From Ruegeria lacuscaerulensis (GTDB lineage: Bacteria > Pseudomonadota > Alphaproteobacteria > Rhodobacterales > Rhodobacteraceae), in NCBI RefSeq assembly GCF_013033355.1, contig NZ_WQDY01000006.1, positions 124,001 through 188,000 of the forward strand: a stretch of 64,000 bases of DNA, in the 5' to 3' direction. The notes below the pieces were generated by a model, which searched no databases, had not been told where the DNA came from, and was given only the letters and a program-made list of their open reading frames with translations. The position numbers were made by a program, and so were the translations under genes. This document shows, piece after piece, positions 36,481 to 45,197 of the stretch; the stretch's first letter is position 1; each line of letters opens with the position of its first letter.

Positions 36481-37371
36481 ATGTCGTCCCGCATCCCATC
36501 CCTCAATTGGCTTCGTGTCTTCGAGGCTGCGGCCCGCACCGAAAGCTTTGCGCGCGCGGCTGGGCAGTTGAACATGTCTTCAGCCGCCGTCAGTCAGCAA
36601 GTCAAAGCCCTGGAAAATCAACTGGGAACGCCCCTGTTCCATCGCCATGCCCACTCTGTGACACTGACCGAGGCAGGTCGCGCCTATTTGCCTTCGGTCC
36701 AGCAATCGCTTTTGATGCTGGAAACGTCGACCACGGGTCTTTTTGGCGAAACGCGCGGGCAACGCTTGTACGTTCAGTCGGTGCTTTTGTTTGCGCATGG
36801 TATTCTGGCCAGCGGGTTGCCAACGTTTCAGGACCTGTACCCCAGGATCAACCTGTCTTTGACGACCGGTAATCTGACGGCAGACTTTGCCAATCGATTT
36901 ACCGATCTTCAAATCGTTTTCGGAAACCCGACACTTTTCGGCACTGAGGGCGACGAATTGTTGCGCGAACGCCTTTACCCCGTCGCTCCGCCAGATATCG
37001 CGGATCGCATCCATAGCCCTGAGGACCTGTTTCAGTTCACCCTCATCGAAGTTTCAACCCATCGCGCCAGCTGGCTTCATCTGTTCGAAACACTGCGCCT
37101 TCCAGCTGGGCGGGCCCGGTTTTTCTTTGCCGACAATTCCATAATGGCGGCTGAGCTATCCGCCAACCGAGGCGGTATTGCCTTGGCGCGTGCCCCTGCA
37201 TCTGACCGGGTCATGGCCCTGTCGGGCCTTGTTCCCTGCCTGCCCGGCATCGACGTTGCGGGGCAAGAAGCCTATCACCTGATTTACCCGTCCAAATCTG
37301 CTTTGCGACCCCCCGCCCGAGACTTTCGCAACTGGATCATGGATTACAGTGCTGCGGTCCAGACACGGTAA
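36481..37371 (+). CDS. LysR-family transcriptional regulator (GcvA-like)
   Basis: This 296-residue LysR regulator has an N-terminal winged helix with SLNWLRVFEAAART and SSAAVSQQVKALENQLGTPLF and a C-terminal effector domain beginning near 90. The opening resembles the GcvA subgroup. It is divergent from the PhyH dioxygenase gene across 104 bases, the usual layout for a LysR regulator and its target. Its 3' end overlaps the convergent DUF1403-like gene by 28 bases. The effector is unknown. Confidence 0.92.
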   Translation: MSSRIPSLNWLRVFEAAARTESFARAAGQLNMSSAAVSQQVKALENQLGTPLFHRHAHSVTLTEAGRAYLPSVQQSLLMLETSTTGLFGETRGQRLYVQSVLLFAHGILASGLPTFQDLYPRINLSLTTGNLTADFANRFTDLQIVFGNPTLFGTEGDELLRERLYPVAPPDIADRIHSPEDLFQFTLIEVSTHRASWLHLFETLRLPAGRARFFFADNSIMAAELSANRGGIALARAPASDRVMALSGLVPCLPGIDVAGQEAYHLIYPSKSALRPPARDFRNWIMDYSAAVQTR

Positions 37372-38426
37372 CGTCCCTGCCCTGTCACCTCGCGGATCAA
37401 ACCGCGTGACGTGAAAAGGTCAATGTTACGCTGCGCGGTCGCTCGTGACGCCTTGGTCAATTCTTCAGCCAAAGGAACCGAAACCATTGGCCACGCGGCT
37501 AGCACATCAACCAGCATTGGCGGGGTTTTCCCACTCAGATCGGACGTAAGATCCCGAGCACGGAGTTCCCACGCGCTGACACGGTCCAAGTGAAGTAATG
37601 CAGCCAAAACGGCCTGACCTAACCCCTTGATCCATGCACTTAGCTTATCGTTGACCTCTCCAACCCCACGTAAAGCACCCGGTCCAGACAGTGCAACCGG
37701 CATGAAAAGGGCGCCTCCCCGGCCCATCGTTGCCGCGTGTCGGGCGGCAATGACCGCAGCCTCTGTGTCTTGTCCCATGCCCTGAGACAGAGCGCGCCAT
37801 GCGTGGAATGCAATCGCTGCTTGCGTAACCGGGTGCAGGCTTGCAACCCTGTCCATCACGTCCGCCAAATCAGCAATCGCCTCGGGGACCTCGTCCATGT
37901 CAAGCGCCATACGATCAAGAAATGCGGTCAATCCAGTGGTCCAGCCACCCTCGGCCGGGCCAGCTCCGGTTGTCAGGCGTCTGACGGCCCAACCTGCCCG
38001 AAACAACGCCTGAACGTCATCTCCGGTCGATCCGATCCGCAACCCTGTCCACAGCGCCAGACGATCAACGCCAATCCGGTCACCGGTCCACCAACCTAGG
38101 TCTGAAACATCCATCAGTGCCAACCGATGCGTCCATCCCTCTGGACCTGCTCGTAGTCTCTCGTCCAGAGCCCCGAAACTTGCCGCAAGATCCGCCAGTT
38201 CATAGGAGAGTTCGGCCTGCGCGGCCCGCCAATCTCTGAAGTCGAACAGTGTTCTGCGGTCGGCCTTCGGACCCGGTGGCAGAAAATCTTCGTCAATCTC
38301 GGCGTCGGCGGGCAGAAACCACAGATCGTCTTCCTCTGGCGGATCAGCATCATAGATGCTGCGCGGCCCCAGCGAGTCGTCGTCTTCCGGGTCTGGCCTG
38401 ACAGGTTTAGTGGTCATACCCGGCAT
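37344..38426 (-). CDS. DUF1403-like protein with C-terminal winged helix
   Basis: The 360-residue protein has an acidic N-terminus with many Asp/Glu (residues 5-55) and an Ala/Leu-rich helical region with LDERLRAGPEGWTHRLAL and GSTGDDVQALFRAGWAVRRL. I associate these with DUF1403, tentatively. A C-terminal winged-helix segment follows (PLAEELTKASRATAQRNIDL then GLIREVTGQGRYRVW). It may be a DNA-binding protein, but no function is established. Two start codons, 38426 and 38414, are possible. It overlaps the LysR gene tail to tail and is followed upstream by an unrelated anti-sigma gene. A DUF1612-like HTH protein is the alternative reading. Confidence 0.5.
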   Translation of the reverse strand: MPGMTTKPVRPDPEDDDSLGPRSIYDADPPEEDDLWFLPADAEIDEDFLPPGPKADRRTLFDFRDWRAAQAELSYELADLAASFGALDERLRAGPEGWTHRLALMDVSDLGWWTGDRIGVDRLALWTGLRIGSTGDDVQALFRAGWAVRRLTTGAGPAEGGWTTGLTAFLDRMALDMDEVPEAIADLADVMDRVASLHPVTQAAIAFHAWRALSQGMGQDTEAAVIAARHAATMGRGGALFMPVALSGPGALRGVGEVNDKLSAWIKGLGQAVLAALLHLDRVSAWELRARDLTSDLSGKTPPMLVDVLAAWPMVSVPLAEELTKASRATAQRNIDLFTSRGLIREVTGQGRYRVWTAAL

Positions 38427-38474
38427 ATTTCGGGTATTTCCACCAGTTCACAAGGCGTTTCTGCAGCGGATGGA

Positions 38475-39221
38475 TCAGCTGGCGAAACTTGCGGTCAAAA
38501 TATCCAGCTGCCCTTCCAGAGGTGTCTGCGGATTGCTGCCAATCAGCATATAACCATAGCCACCTTCGGACCATGTCGCCGTTGCCAGACCGCTAAGCTC
38601 GGCAAGATTGACGTCCTTACTGGGGGCACCCTCACCTTGTCGGATGATACAAAAGGCGAATGGTTGGCCTTGTTCGTCGGCAAATACCACCTGAACCAGC
38701 GGTTTGCCATTGAATGACAAAACCTGCGCGCGTTTCAGTTCCATTCCTGGCAAAGCTTCAAGCGTTTCGCGGTTCAAGGACCGTCCCAGCTCTGCCTCTG
38801 CCAAATCGAACTGCATTTTCAGCGCCTGTTCCGAGTTGTCCAGCGACGCAATCGTGTCTGGTACATAAAGCGACTGATAGATCGCCGCCTGCTGCGCCCA
38901 ACCCAGAGGTTCAGGCCGGGTTGTCCAGAACGTTGCTGACACAGCGACAACTGCCACCGAAGCCGCAACGGCCATCAGGCGCCACGGTCCGCCTGAAGAT
39001 TGCGAAGATTCCACCGGCTGCGGCTCTGGCAGCTCAACTTTCGGCGCCTCGGCGGGCACCTTTTCAAATACCGCCTGCACCATAGGTGCGAACGGGTCCA
39101 GCGCCATAAGGCGCGCCTCGAGCTCAGGGTCGTCCTCGACCGCGTGTTCAATCGCGGTTGCCTGGTCGTCATCCACTGTGCCTTCCAGATACGCTATCAG
39201 CGTCTCATCGGAAAACTTCAT
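38475..39221 (-). CDS. Anti-sigma factor, single-pass membrane protein
   Basis: The 248-residue protein has an N-terminal helical segment (MKFSDETLIAYLEGTVDDDQATAIEHAVE) typical of cytoplasmic anti-sigma domains, one membrane helix at about 82-100, and a periplasmic domain of about 140 residues with a QVVFADEQGQPFAFCIIR strand. No H-x3-C-x2-C zinc motif is present. Its ATG overlaps the stop of the upstream ECF sigma gene by 4 bases, the standard layout for a sigma/anti-sigma pair. It should sequester the sigma factor until an envelope or redox signal is sensed. Confidence 0.85.
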   Translation of the reverse strand: MKFSDETLIAYLEGTVDDDQATAIEHAVEDDPELEARLMALDPFAPMVQAVFEKVPAEAPKVELPEPQPVESSQSSGGPWRLMAVAASVAVVAVSATFWTTRPEPLGWAQQAAIYQSLYVPDTIASLDNSEQALKMQFDLAEAELGRSLNRETLEALPGMELKRAQVLSFNGKPLVQVVFADEQGQPFAFCIIRQGEGAPSKDVNLAELSGLATATWSEGGYGYMLIGSNPQTPLEGQLDILTASFAS

Positions 39222-39754
39222 TTGCCACTCCGTCGAACGGCGTCTGCAGCACTTAGCTGCATCACGGTTTTAAGTTTCTGCCGGGCGTTAGACAACCGGC
39301 TCATAATGGTTCCAATCGGCACATCCAGCATCGCAGCCGCTTCGCGGTAGCTATAGCCCTCAACGAACACAAGCATGACCGTTTCCCGCTGCGCTTCAGG
39401 CAGGTGCATCACTTGAGTAAACACCTCAGCTGCGAAAATATTCGTTTCCGAGTCAGCTTCAGGCGAAATTAATTCTGCTTCGGGTGTGACCGACAGCGCC
39501 TGCGCCTTCCGAACCGAGCGCGCCCGGACTTCATTCAGCCAGATCGAGCGGCAGATCGTCATCAGCCAACTGTCCAACCGGTCATGTGATGTCACTTGAT
39601 GATGGCGCTCGAGCGCGCGAAGGCAAGTGGATTGCAATAAATCGTCGGCTACGTCGGAGGCGCCGGACAAGGCCAGCCCAAACCGCCAGACGCGTTTTGA
39701 ATGCGTCTGTATCGCGCCGCGTACGGCTTGTTCGGAACTAATTGCACCAACCAT
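39218..39754 (-). CDS. ECF-family RNA polymerase sigma factor
   Basis: The protein is 178 residues from ATG 39754 (MVGAISSEQAVRG). The frame stays open far upstream, but that stretch overlaps the divergent YceI-cytochrome gene and is not sigma-like. Region 2 has GASDVADDLLQSTCLRALE and RLDSWLMTICRSIWLNEVRA; region 4 has EGYSYREAAAMLDVPIGTIMSRL. It is co-translated with the membrane anti-sigma factor. The divergent gene 84 bases away encodes a secreted YceI-cytochrome c protein and is a plausible target. Confidence 0.9.
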   Translation of the reverse strand: MVGAISSEQAVRGAIQTHSKRVWRFGLALSGASDVADDLLQSTCLRALERHHQVTSHDRLDSWLMTICRSIWLNEVRARSVRKAQALSVTPEAELISPEADSETNIFAAEVFTQVMHLPEAQRETVMLVFVEGYSYREAAAMLDVPIGTIMSRLSNARQKLKTVMQLSAADAVRRSGK

Positions 39755-39838
39755 TGAATAAATAGTGACCTGTGTGTGTTTGACATTCACGAGCCGGGCC
39801 CGCCTGGTCAGAATTGACATAACCCGTGGAGGAAAGAA

Positions 39839-40786
39839 ATGAAACTTCTGTTGAAAGCAGTCACGATTGCGTCGGCAATTGTTGCAACGCCAGTACTGGC
39901 CGAGCATTGGACCCTGTCGCCTGAAAACTCTCATTTGGCGTATGGTACCATCAAGAAAGACACCGTGGGCGAGGTCAATTCCTTCACCAACCTTTCCGGT
40001 CACGTGGGTCCAGATGGCAAGGCCGAGATCGAAATCGATCTGTCGTCGGTCGAAACGAATATCGACATCCGTAACGAGCGGATGATCGAGCACGTCTTCC
40101 GCAAAGCGGGCACTGCCGCCCTGAAGGCCGAGTTTGACATGGCCGAGGTCAAGGCGCTTGGAGTAGGCGAAACCGCGGTAATTGACGTCGAAGCGGTACT
40201 TACGCTGGTGGGGACAGACGTGGAATTCGAGGCAGAAATGTTCGTTGTCCGCGTATCCGAGACGTCGGTTATGGTGTCAACCAATGACATGGTGTTTATC
40301 AGCACCGAAGACGCAGGCGTGAATGCAGGTGTCGACAAGCTGATGGAACTGGCCAGCCTGCCCGGCATCACCCGCACCGTACCAGTCACTGCGCGCTTGT
40401 TCTTCAACATGGATGAAAACAAAGCCGAGGCAACACCCGCTGCCGCTGCAACCCCGGTCGCCGTCGCTGCGGTGGAAGGCGACATTAAAGCCGGTAAGAA
40501 AGTCTACCGCAAATGCAAAGCCTGCCATCAAATCAAAGAAGGCAAGAATGGCGTTGGACCGTCATTGTACGGAATCGTCGGTGCACAAGCAGCACAAGCG
40601 GAAGGGTTCAAATACTCGGATGCTCTGAAGGCGTCAGGGCTGGTCTGGAACCCTGAAACTCTGGCTGCCTTTTTGGCTGACCCCAAAGGCGCCCTGCCCG
40701 GCAACAAAATGCAGTTCCCCGGCCTGAAGAAAGAGGAAGACATCACCAACGTGATTGCCTATTTGCAGGACGAGGCGCAGAGCTAA
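39839..40786 (+). CDS. Secreted YceI - cytochrome c fusion protein
   Basis: The 315-residue protein has a Sec signal peptide (cleavage after VLAE, residue about 21), a YceI-like lipocalin-type domain at about 22-190 (TLSPENSHLAYGTIKKD, TNIDIRNERMIEHVF), an Ala/Pro/Val-rich linker at about 195-212, and a class I cytochrome c domain at about 213-315. The heme motif is CKACH near 225 and the Met axial ligand lies in GNKMQFPG near 290. YceI proteins bind isoprenoid lipids or quinones; joining one to a c-type heme suggests a periplasmic quinone/lipid-linked electron carrier. A strong GGAGG site precedes the ATG. It lies divergent to an ECF sigma/anti-sigma pair. Confidence 0.9.
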   Translation: MKLLLKAVTIASAIVATPVLAEHWTLSPENSHLAYGTIKKDTVGEVNSFTNLSGHVGPDGKAEIEIDLSSVETNIDIRNERMIEHVFRKAGTAALKAEFDMAEVKALGVGETAVIDVEAVLTLVGTDVEFEAEMFVVRVSETSVMVSTNDMVFISTEDAGVNAGVDKLMELASLPGITRTVPVTARLFFNMDENKAEATPAAAATPVAVAAVEGDIKAGKKVYRKCKACHQIKEGKNGVGPSLYGIVGAQAAQAEGFKYSDALKASGLVWNPETLAAFLADPKGALPGNKMQFPGLKKEEDITNVIAYLQDEAQS

Positions 40787-40861
40787 GGCTCAAAACCGTT
40801 TCCCTCACCTGCCCCGCCGCGCTATGCCTGTCATAACCAAATGACAACGCAGGGGCGGGGC

Positions 40862-41884
40862 ATGAACGAGACGGTCAAACTGGAACTGGACGAGATTAAG
40901 GCTCTTAGCCTCAACATCTTGACAAAATCCGGTTTTGGAACGGACCACGCTAACGCAATTGCAGGGATGCTTGCGACCTGTCAAATCGACGATTGCCAGT
41001 CTCACGGGTTGTTCCGCCTGTTCATGTGCAACGACACCATGAAAGCGGGCAAGATCGATGGGCGTGTCGCGCCGGTGTTGGAACATTCTGACAATGCCAT
41101 CGTTCGGGTGGATGCGCAGGACGGCATGTCCTTGCTGGCCTTCGAACAGGCGCTGCCGGTACTGATCGAGAAGACGCGAACCCACGGTATTGCCGCCATG
41201 GCGATCAACCGCTGCTTTCACTTCTCGGCGCTCTGGCCCGAGGTCGAGCGCTTGTCTGCGGTTGGCCTGGCCGCGATGGCGATGGTGCCCAGCCATTCCT
41301 GGGTCGCCCCTGCGGGGGGCACGCGCGGTAGCCTCGGCACCAACCCGCTGGCCTTCAGTTGGCCGCGTCAGGGGCAAGACCCGTTTACATTCGACTTTGC
41401 CACCAGTGCCTTCGCCCGCGGTGAAATTGAACTCTATCGACGCGCGGGCAAGCCCCTGCCCGAGGGTGTGGCCATCGACAAGGACGGCCAACCCACGACC
41501 GATCCACAGGCGGCGATGGAGGGCGCAATGCTGACCTTTGGCGGCTATAAGGGCTCGGCCCTGTCGATCATGATCGAGCTGATGGCAGGCCCTCTGATCG
41601 ACGATTTGACCAGCCTTGAAAGCATGGAATACGCCGAAGGCGCGGGCGGCGCGCCCTATCACGGCGAGATCATTCTTGCTTTTGATCCGGCCCAGTTCAG
41701 CGGTGGCCGTTTGGCCGCAAATGATACCCGCGCCGAGCGTTTGTTCGCCGATATCATCGGTCAGGGCGCACGCCTGCCCTCGCAAAGGCGCTTTGCCGCA
41801 AGGGCCCGCAACACTGAACGTGGTTACGTCGAAATTGCCAAAACGCTGCACGACGATTTGCAGGCGCTAGCCGCTCAGGTGTAA
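40862..41884 (+). CDS. Malate/L-lactate dehydrogenase (Ldh) family oxidoreductase
   Basis: The 340-residue protein belongs to the type-2 malate/lactate dehydrogenase family, which has a fold distinct from classical LDH. Visible motifs are DDCQSHGLFR near 43, AINRCFHFSALWPEVE near 117, and GTNPLAFSWPR with FTFDFATSAFARGEIE near 165-190. It would reduce or oxidise a 2-oxo/2-hydroxy acid or a cyclic imino acid such as pyrroline-2-carboxylate with NAD(P)H; the substrate is not predictable. ATG 40862 follows a GGGGCGGGG stretch; an ATG 21 bases upstream lacks a good ribosome site. Confidence 0.87.
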   Translation: MNETVKLELDEIKALSLNILTKSGFGTDHANAIAGMLATCQIDDCQSHGLFRLFMCNDTMKAGKIDGRVAPVLEHSDNAIVRVDAQDGMSLLAFEQALPVLIEKTRTHGIAAMAINRCFHFSALWPEVERLSAVGLAAMAMVPSHSWVAPAGGTRGSLGTNPLAFSWPRQGQDPFTFDFATSAFARGEIELYRRAGKPLPEGVAIDKDGQPTTDPQAAMEGAMLTFGGYKGSALSIMIELMAGPLIDDLTSLESMEYAEGAGGAPYHGEIILAFDPAQFSGGRLAANDTRAERLFADIIGQGARLPSQRRFAARARNTERGYVEIAKTLHDDLQALAAQV

Positions 41885-41938
41885 GGCCTCTTTCCCTTCG
41901 GCATATGGCTGGCTAAGTAGGTCCTCCGGATAATACTC

Positions 41939-41952
41939 AGGAGGCCCCCTTG
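41939..41952 (+). promoter_or_regulatory. Ribosome binding site fixing the TTG start of tex
   Basis: AGGAGG at 41939-41944 is a perfect Shine-Dalgarno sequence 5 bases before TTG 41950. The following codons read [12 protein letters not shown], the expected Tex N-terminus. No ATG is available nearby. Confidence 0.7.
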
Positions 41953-44109
41953 GACCGCATCGCCCGCACCATCGCCACAGAGATCAGCGCCCGCCCCGAA
42001 CAGGTCGGTGCTGCGGTGAAATTGCTGGACGAAGGGGCCACCGTTCCCTTTGTCGCGCGGTACCGCAAAGAAGCGACAGGTGGGTTGGACGACACTCAAC
42101 TGCGCACGCTGTCTGACCGGCTGACCTATCTGCGCGAACTTGAAGCGCGGCGCGAAACGATTCTGGGCTCGATTAAGGATCAAGGCAAACTGACCGACGA
42201 TCTGGTCAAGTCCATTACTCGGGCGGACACAAAGGCGCAGCTGGAAGATATCTACCTGCCTTACAAGCCCAAGCGCCGCACCAAAGCCATGATCGCGCGC
42301 GAAAACGGGTTGGAGCCGCTGGCCGATGCGATCCTGACAAACCGCTCGGCCAATCCGGAGGCACTGGCCGAGCGTTATGTAACCGAAGCCGTGCCCACCA
42401 CCAAAGATGCCCTGAACGGCGCGCGCGACATCATCGCCGAGCGATTGACCGAGGATGCAAGCTTGTTGGGCGATTTACGCGGCTTCATGCAACGCGAAGC
42501 GTATCTGACGTCCAAAGTCATCGACGGCAAACAAACCGAGGGTGCCAAGTTCAGCGACTATTTTGACCATGTCGAGCTTTGGGCCAATACGCCCTCTCAT
42601 CGCGCGTTGGCGATGCTGCGCGCGTCCAAGGATGGTATTGTTACACTTGATATCGCGCCTGAACCCGAGACCGGAGTGGCGCGCGCCGAGGCCATAGTTG
42701 CTGCGTGTTTGCACACGCGCAGCGATGCACCCGGAGACGTGTGGCTTCGCAAGGTGGCGGGTTGGACGTGGCGGGTTAAACTGTCCCTGTCCCTTATGGT
42801 TGAATTGATGGCCGATCTGCGCAGCAGGGCGCAGGATGACGCAATTCAGGTGTTCTCGAATAACCTCAAGGATTTGCTGTTTTCCGCACCAGCAGGTGCC
42901 AAGGCAACGCTGGGATTGGACCCCGGCATTCGTACCGGTGTGAAGGCGGCTGTTGTCGACCCAACCGGCAAAGTCATTGCCACCACCACGCTGTATCCGT
43001 TTCAACCGAAAAACGACCTGAAGGCCACGCAGTCAAGCATTCTGGCCATGATCGAAGCGCATCAGATCGAGTTGATCGCGATCGGCAACGGCACAGCAAG
43101 CCGCGAAACTGAGAAGATGGTCGCCGACACGTTGAAACTGCTGCCCAAGTCAGTGAAAGCGCCCACCAAGGTGGTGGTTTCCGAGGCAGGCGCTTCGGTA
43201 TACTCGGCCTCGGAACTCGCGGCGCGTGAGTTTCCCGATCTGGATGTGTCACTGCGCGGCGCTGTTTCAATCGCACGGCGCCTGCAAGATCCGTTGGCCG
43301 AGCTGGTCAAGATCGAACCCAAATCAATCGGAGTGGGCCAATATCAGCACGATGTGGATCAGCACCGGTTATCGCAGTCGCTGGCATCCGCCGTCGAAGA
43401 TGTCGTGAACGCCGTTGGGGTGGACCTGAATACCGCCTCTGCCCCGCTCCTTTCACACGTCTCGGGCCTGGGGCCTGGCCTTGCCGAAGCCATCGTGTCA
43501 CATCGTGACATCAACGGCCCGTTCGCCACGCGGTCCGAACTTTTGGACGTCGCGCGGTTGGGTCCACGCGCCTATGAACAATCCGCAGGGTTTCTGCGCA
43601 TCCGGGACGGCAAAGAGCCCCTGGATGCATCCTCGGTGCATCCCGAAGCCTACGACGTAGCCCGGCGCATCGTTTCTGCCTGCGGGCGAGACATTCGGCA
43701 GATCATGGGGAATGAACAGGCCCTGAAACGGCTGAAACCGCAGCAATTCGTCGATGCCAGATTTGGCCTTCCGACTGTCCAAGACATCTTTGCCGAGCTT
43801 GAAAAACCCGGGCGCGACCCGCGTCCAAGTTTTGTAACCGCGACTTTCCGCGAAGGTGTCGAGGAGATTTCCGATCTAAAGCCCGGAATGGTTCTGGAAG
43901 GCACCGTGACCAACGTCGCTGCCTTCGGCGCGTTTGTCGATATCGGTGTTCATCAGGACGGGCTGGTGCATGTCAGCCAGTTGGCCGACAGGTTTGTCAA
44001 AAATCCCCATGACGTGGTCAAAACCGGCCAGATTGTCAAAGTGGCCGTCGTCGATGTGGACACCAAGCGCAAACGCATTGGTTTGAGCATGCGCAAGAAA
44101 AAGGGATAG
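41950..44109 (+). CDS. tex: Tex-family RNA-binding transcription accessory protein
   Basis: This 719-residue protein starts with TTG behind a perfect AGGAGG. Domain order matches Tex: N-terminal helical/HTH region with [17 protein letters not shown] near 34-50, a YqgF/RNase H-like domain with [17 protein letters not shown] near 320, a helix-hairpin-helix pair around 490-560, and a C-terminal S1 RNA-binding domain ([29 protein letters not shown]) near 650. It binds nucleic acids, and in other bacteria affects transcription and RNA turnover. A strong terminator hairpin follows. Confidence 0.95.
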   Translation: MDRIARTIATEISARPEQVGAAVKLLDEGATVPFVARYRKEATGGLDDTQLRTLSDRLTYLRELEARRETILGSIKDQGKLTDDLVKSITRADTKAQLEDIYLPYKPKRRTKAMIARENGLEPLADAILTNRSANPEALAERYVTEAVPTTKDALNGARDIIAERLTEDASLLGDLRGFMQREAYLTSKVIDGKQTEGAKFSDYFDHVELWANTPSHRALAMLRASKDGIVTLDIAPEPETGVARAEAIVAACLHTRSDAPGDVWLRKVAGWTWRVKLSLSLMVELMADLRSRAQDDAIQVFSNNLKDLLFSAPAGAKATLGLDPGIRTGVKAAVVDPTGKVIATTTLYPFQPKNDLKATQSSILAMIEAHQIELIAIGNGTASRETEKMVADTLKLLPKSVKAPTKVVVSEAGASVYSASELAAREFPDLDVSLRGAVSIARRLQDPLAELVKIEPKSIGVGQYQHDVDQHRLSQSLASAVEDVVNAVGVDLNTASAPLLSHVSGLGPGLAEAIVSHRDINGPFATRSELLDVARLGPRAYEQSAGFLRIRDGKEPLDASSVHPEAYDVARRIVSACGRDIRQIMGNEQALKRLKPQQFVDARFGLPTVQDIFAELEKPGRDPRPSFVTATFREGVEEISDLKPGMVLEGTVTNVAAFGAFVDIGVHQDGLVHVSQLADRFVKNPHDVVKTGQIVKVAVVDVDTKRKRIGLSMRKKKG

Positions 44110-44132
44110 CCTTGGGTGCGTTGCACAAGCAA

Positions 44133-44160
44133 AAAACCCCGGCAATTCAGCCGGGGTTTT
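44133..44160. terminator. Bidirectional rho-independent terminator between tex and the P460 gene
   Basis: An 11-bp perfect stem (AAAACCCCGGC / GCCGGGGTTTT) with a 6-base loop lies between convergent genes. The A-run on one side and T-run on the other allow termination from both directions. Confidence 0.9.
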
Positions 44161-44189
44161 CAGAAATCTACAGTGCGACGAACGCCCTT

Positions 44190-45032
44190 TTACTCGACGA
44201 TCTTGTGCGAATAGCCAGCCGTTTGTGACGCGTGGAAGTCTTCGACCCAGTCAACGGTAAACGCGTAGTCATCCTCGGTCAGCGGCTTGTGGCAGGCCAT
44301 GCACGGAGCTTCGTTCACACCAGCCTTGTTCGAGCCGTCGACTTCAAAGACCGAATAACGCCAATCGTCATTCTTATAGATTTCAGGGACATCATCCCCC
44401 CAACCGTCGCGCTTTTCCATTGCCGTAAAGAGCTTACGCTCGCCAGCAATCAATTTACCCTCAGCGTCCTTTAGCAGATTACCATCAGCGTCTTTTTTAG
44501 CGTCGTAAATCTCGACCAGGAAATACGAACCAGGTTTGAACGGCAGACCGGTCTTGACCCCTTCAAGCGCCAAATCGTTACCGCTGAAGAACCGAACCTG
44601 TTTACGGTCGTCATAGTCTTTGCGGTGATAACGGGTGAACGTGGTTTCATGATCCTTCGGGAACGCCATCAACGATCCGTCAAGACCCGTTTCATTGCTG
44701 GCAACCGCCCCAGCTTCGCCCCCGGGCAGGCTGGCGAAATAAGCGGCCAGATTATCGATCTCTGCATCGGACAGGTTCGCTGCGATGGCGTTCATCAAAT
44801 CATCCTTGCGGCTTTCGGTTTTGAACGCCATCAACTGCTTTTTGATGTAGCCTTCTTTTTGACCGGCAAGGTTTGGGAAGTTGTCGGCCGTACTGATACC
44901 AGCACTACCGTGGCAGGCGGCGCATTGCGCGGCCGTTTCACTACCAGCCTGGATATCTCCGGCATTCACAACGGTCCCTAGCGAGGTGCCAACTATGGCG
45001 GCCCTTAGTGCCGCTTTTACCAACGATTTCAT
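44190..45032 (-). CDS. Secreted cytochrome c - cytochrome P460 fusion protein
   Basis: The 280-residue protein starts at ATG 45032 behind AAGGA; longer in-frame starts upstream precede no signal peptide and are rejected. It has a signal peptide (about 1-24), a class I cytochrome c domain with C37-A-A-C-H41 and the cytochrome c4/c553 pattern NFPNLAGQKEGYIKKQL, then a cytochrome P460/c'-beta-like domain from about 120 with FFSGNDLALEGVKTGLPFKPGS-type strands and a second heme motif C244-M-A-C-H248 near the C-terminus. P460 proteins oxidise hydroxylamine or bind NO; whether this one has the lysine-heme cross-link cannot be told. The fused cytochrome c could serve as its electron acceptor. A YceI gene lies upstream on the same strand. 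Confidence 0.87.
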   Translation of the reverse strand: MKSLVKAALRAAIVGTSLGTVVNAGDIQAGSETAAQCAACHGSAGISTADNFPNLAGQKEGYIKKQLMAFKTESRKDDLMNAIAANLSDAEIDNLAAYFASLPGGEAGAVASNETGLDGSLMAFPKDHETTFTRYHRKDYDDRKQVRFFSGNDLALEGVKTGLPFKPGSYFLVEIYDAKKDADGNLLKDAEGKLIAGERKLFTAMEKRDGWGDDVPEIYKNDDWRYSVFEVDGSNKAGVNEAPCMACHKPLTEDDYAFTVDWVEDFHASQTAGYSHKIVE

Positions 45033-45197
45033 CAAATGTCCTTTCACTGGCTGGCAGCCGCCCGAAACATGACAAACGGCGATGCTTGCTGTGGTCAGGA
45101 CATTAGGCACATGAACTACGCACGCAATGGATGCACCGTTCACAAACGCGCACAAAAAAATGAGACCATTTTTAAGCTTGGTGCAGGCCGAAACGGG

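Noticed and set aside
39755..40093. N-terminal extension of the ECF sigma factor.
   Set aside because: The open frame continues 113 codons upstream of ATG 39754 but overlaps the divergent YceI-cytochrome gene and contains nothing sigma-like.
45033..45155. 41-residue N-terminal extension of the cytochrome c-P460 protein.
   Set aside because: The downstream ATG has AAGGA and is followed at once by a normal signal peptide; the extension would disrupt it.
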